12,492 nt of DNA, from positions 1-12,492 of the forward strand of contig CAJXRJ010000151.1 in NCBI GenBank assembly GCA_913058555.1, in the 5' to 3' direction. This document shows positions 12,349 through 12,492 of the stretch, piece after piece (position 1 is the first letter of the stretch; each line of letters begins with the position of its first letter). This DNA is from an uncultured bacterium (GTDB lineage: Bacteria > Planctomycetota > UBA1135 > GCA-002686595). The notes below the pieces were generated by a model. It was not told the origin of the DNA and ran no database searches. It saw only the letters and a list, made by a program, of their open reading frames with translations. A program made the position numbers and the translations under genes.

Positions 12349-12492
12349 AGCGTGTCCTCGCCCTCCACATCGAGTCCATGTCCATCGACCTCGCCCAGCG
12401 TCGACGCTCCCGCGCGGGGCGCCGGCCAGGGGCGGCCCCCACGTCCTGCGTGCTCCTGACCCGCACGGCTGCGGGCCGCTCGCTCATCGCCG
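12345..12492 (+). CDS. imuB: ImuB, Y-family polymerase-like mutasome protein, 3'-truncated by window edge
   Basis: Only the first 49 codons are in the window. The product starts MKRVLALHIESMSIDLAQRR, matching the ImuB/DinP-like opening M-x-R-V-L-A-L-x-x-x-x-x-x-I-D-x-x-x-R-R. After a basic, Pro-rich spacer (RSRAGRRPGAAPTS) it continues CVLLTRTAAGRSLIA, equivalent to the second strand of the polymerase palm in this family. ImuB is a catalytically degenerate Y-family polymerase relative that bridges the beta clamp, ImuA and DnaE2. The start overlaps the imuA stop (ATGA) and has AAGGA five bases upstream. The rest of imuB, and probably dnaE2, should follow to the right. Confidence 0.87.
   Translation, partial: MKRVLALHIESMSIDLAQRRRSRAGRRPGAAPTSCVLLTRTAAGRSLIA

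Noticed and set aside
1..12492. CRISPR array, phage, toxin-antitoxin or other defence system
   Set aside because: No spaced direct repeats, integrase, transposase, toxin-antitoxin pair or known defence domain is visible; all large frames are explained by the genes listed.

Overview
The window looks like GC-rich chromosomal DNA from a Gram-negative-type bacterium, most likely a member of the Planctomycetota. The main clue is the C-terminal ~140 residues of the 909-residue secreted protein (5219-7948). They follow a pattern I associate with many secreted proteins of marine planctomycetes of the Saltatorellus/Poly30 kind: a Cys then N-[ST]-T-G, a G-S-x-G-x-L-C-x-x-G-A-x-G-R-[FY] core, and a late W-x-F-Q-x-W-[HY]-R-D before a final V-T-F. 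Scarce Shine-Dalgarno sequences and an imuA-imuB cassette fit but are not diagnostic. The first 47 bases are not biological. They are an Illumina Nextera adapter (P7 end, i7 index, Tn5 mosaic end), so the true DNA starts at about base 48 and the contig end cuts the first gene.

Layout. (1) 49-3622, plus strand: a tightly packed metal-ion ABC importer (TroABCD/MntABCD type), made of a solute-binding protein (5' end missing), an ATPase and two different ABC-3 family permeases. Three of the four genes are linked by 4-base stop/start overlaps or near-contact. (2) 3627-4307, plus strand: an SRAP/HMCES (YedK-like) protein that protects abasic sites in single-stranded DNA, four bases after the second permease and probably read from the same transcript. 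(3) 4304-5092, minus strand: trmB, tRNA m7G46 methyltransferase, whose stop codon interlocks with that of the SRAP gene. (4) 5219-7948, plus strand: a large exported beta-propeller-like protein of unknown role. (5) 7997-10390, minus strand: a large exported protein with a choice-of-anchor I/beta-propeller N-terminal half and a phytase-like (PF13449-type) C-terminal half. A 15-bp perfect hairpin lies between the two convergent genes. (6) 10391-10775: 385 bases with no convincing gene, the divergent promoter region. (7) 10776-11342, plus strand: a small four-helix membrane protein. (8) 11440-12492, plus strand: imuA and the first 148 bases of imuB, the accessory proteins of the ImuA-ImuB-DnaE2 mutasome; dnaE2 would be expected just beyond the right edge.

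Taken together, the window holds metal uptake, two DNA-damage functions (SRAP shielding of abasic sites and translesion mutagenesis), one tRNA-modification enzyme and two big lineage-flavoured secreted proteins. I do not see a CRISPR array, tRNA, rRNA, insertion sequence, phage gene or clearly new multi-gene defence system. The most unusual items are the adapter-derived false N-terminus, a 12-base tandem repeat whose last copy supplies the ribosome-binding site of the next gene, and the SRAP gene attached to a metal-transport operon.
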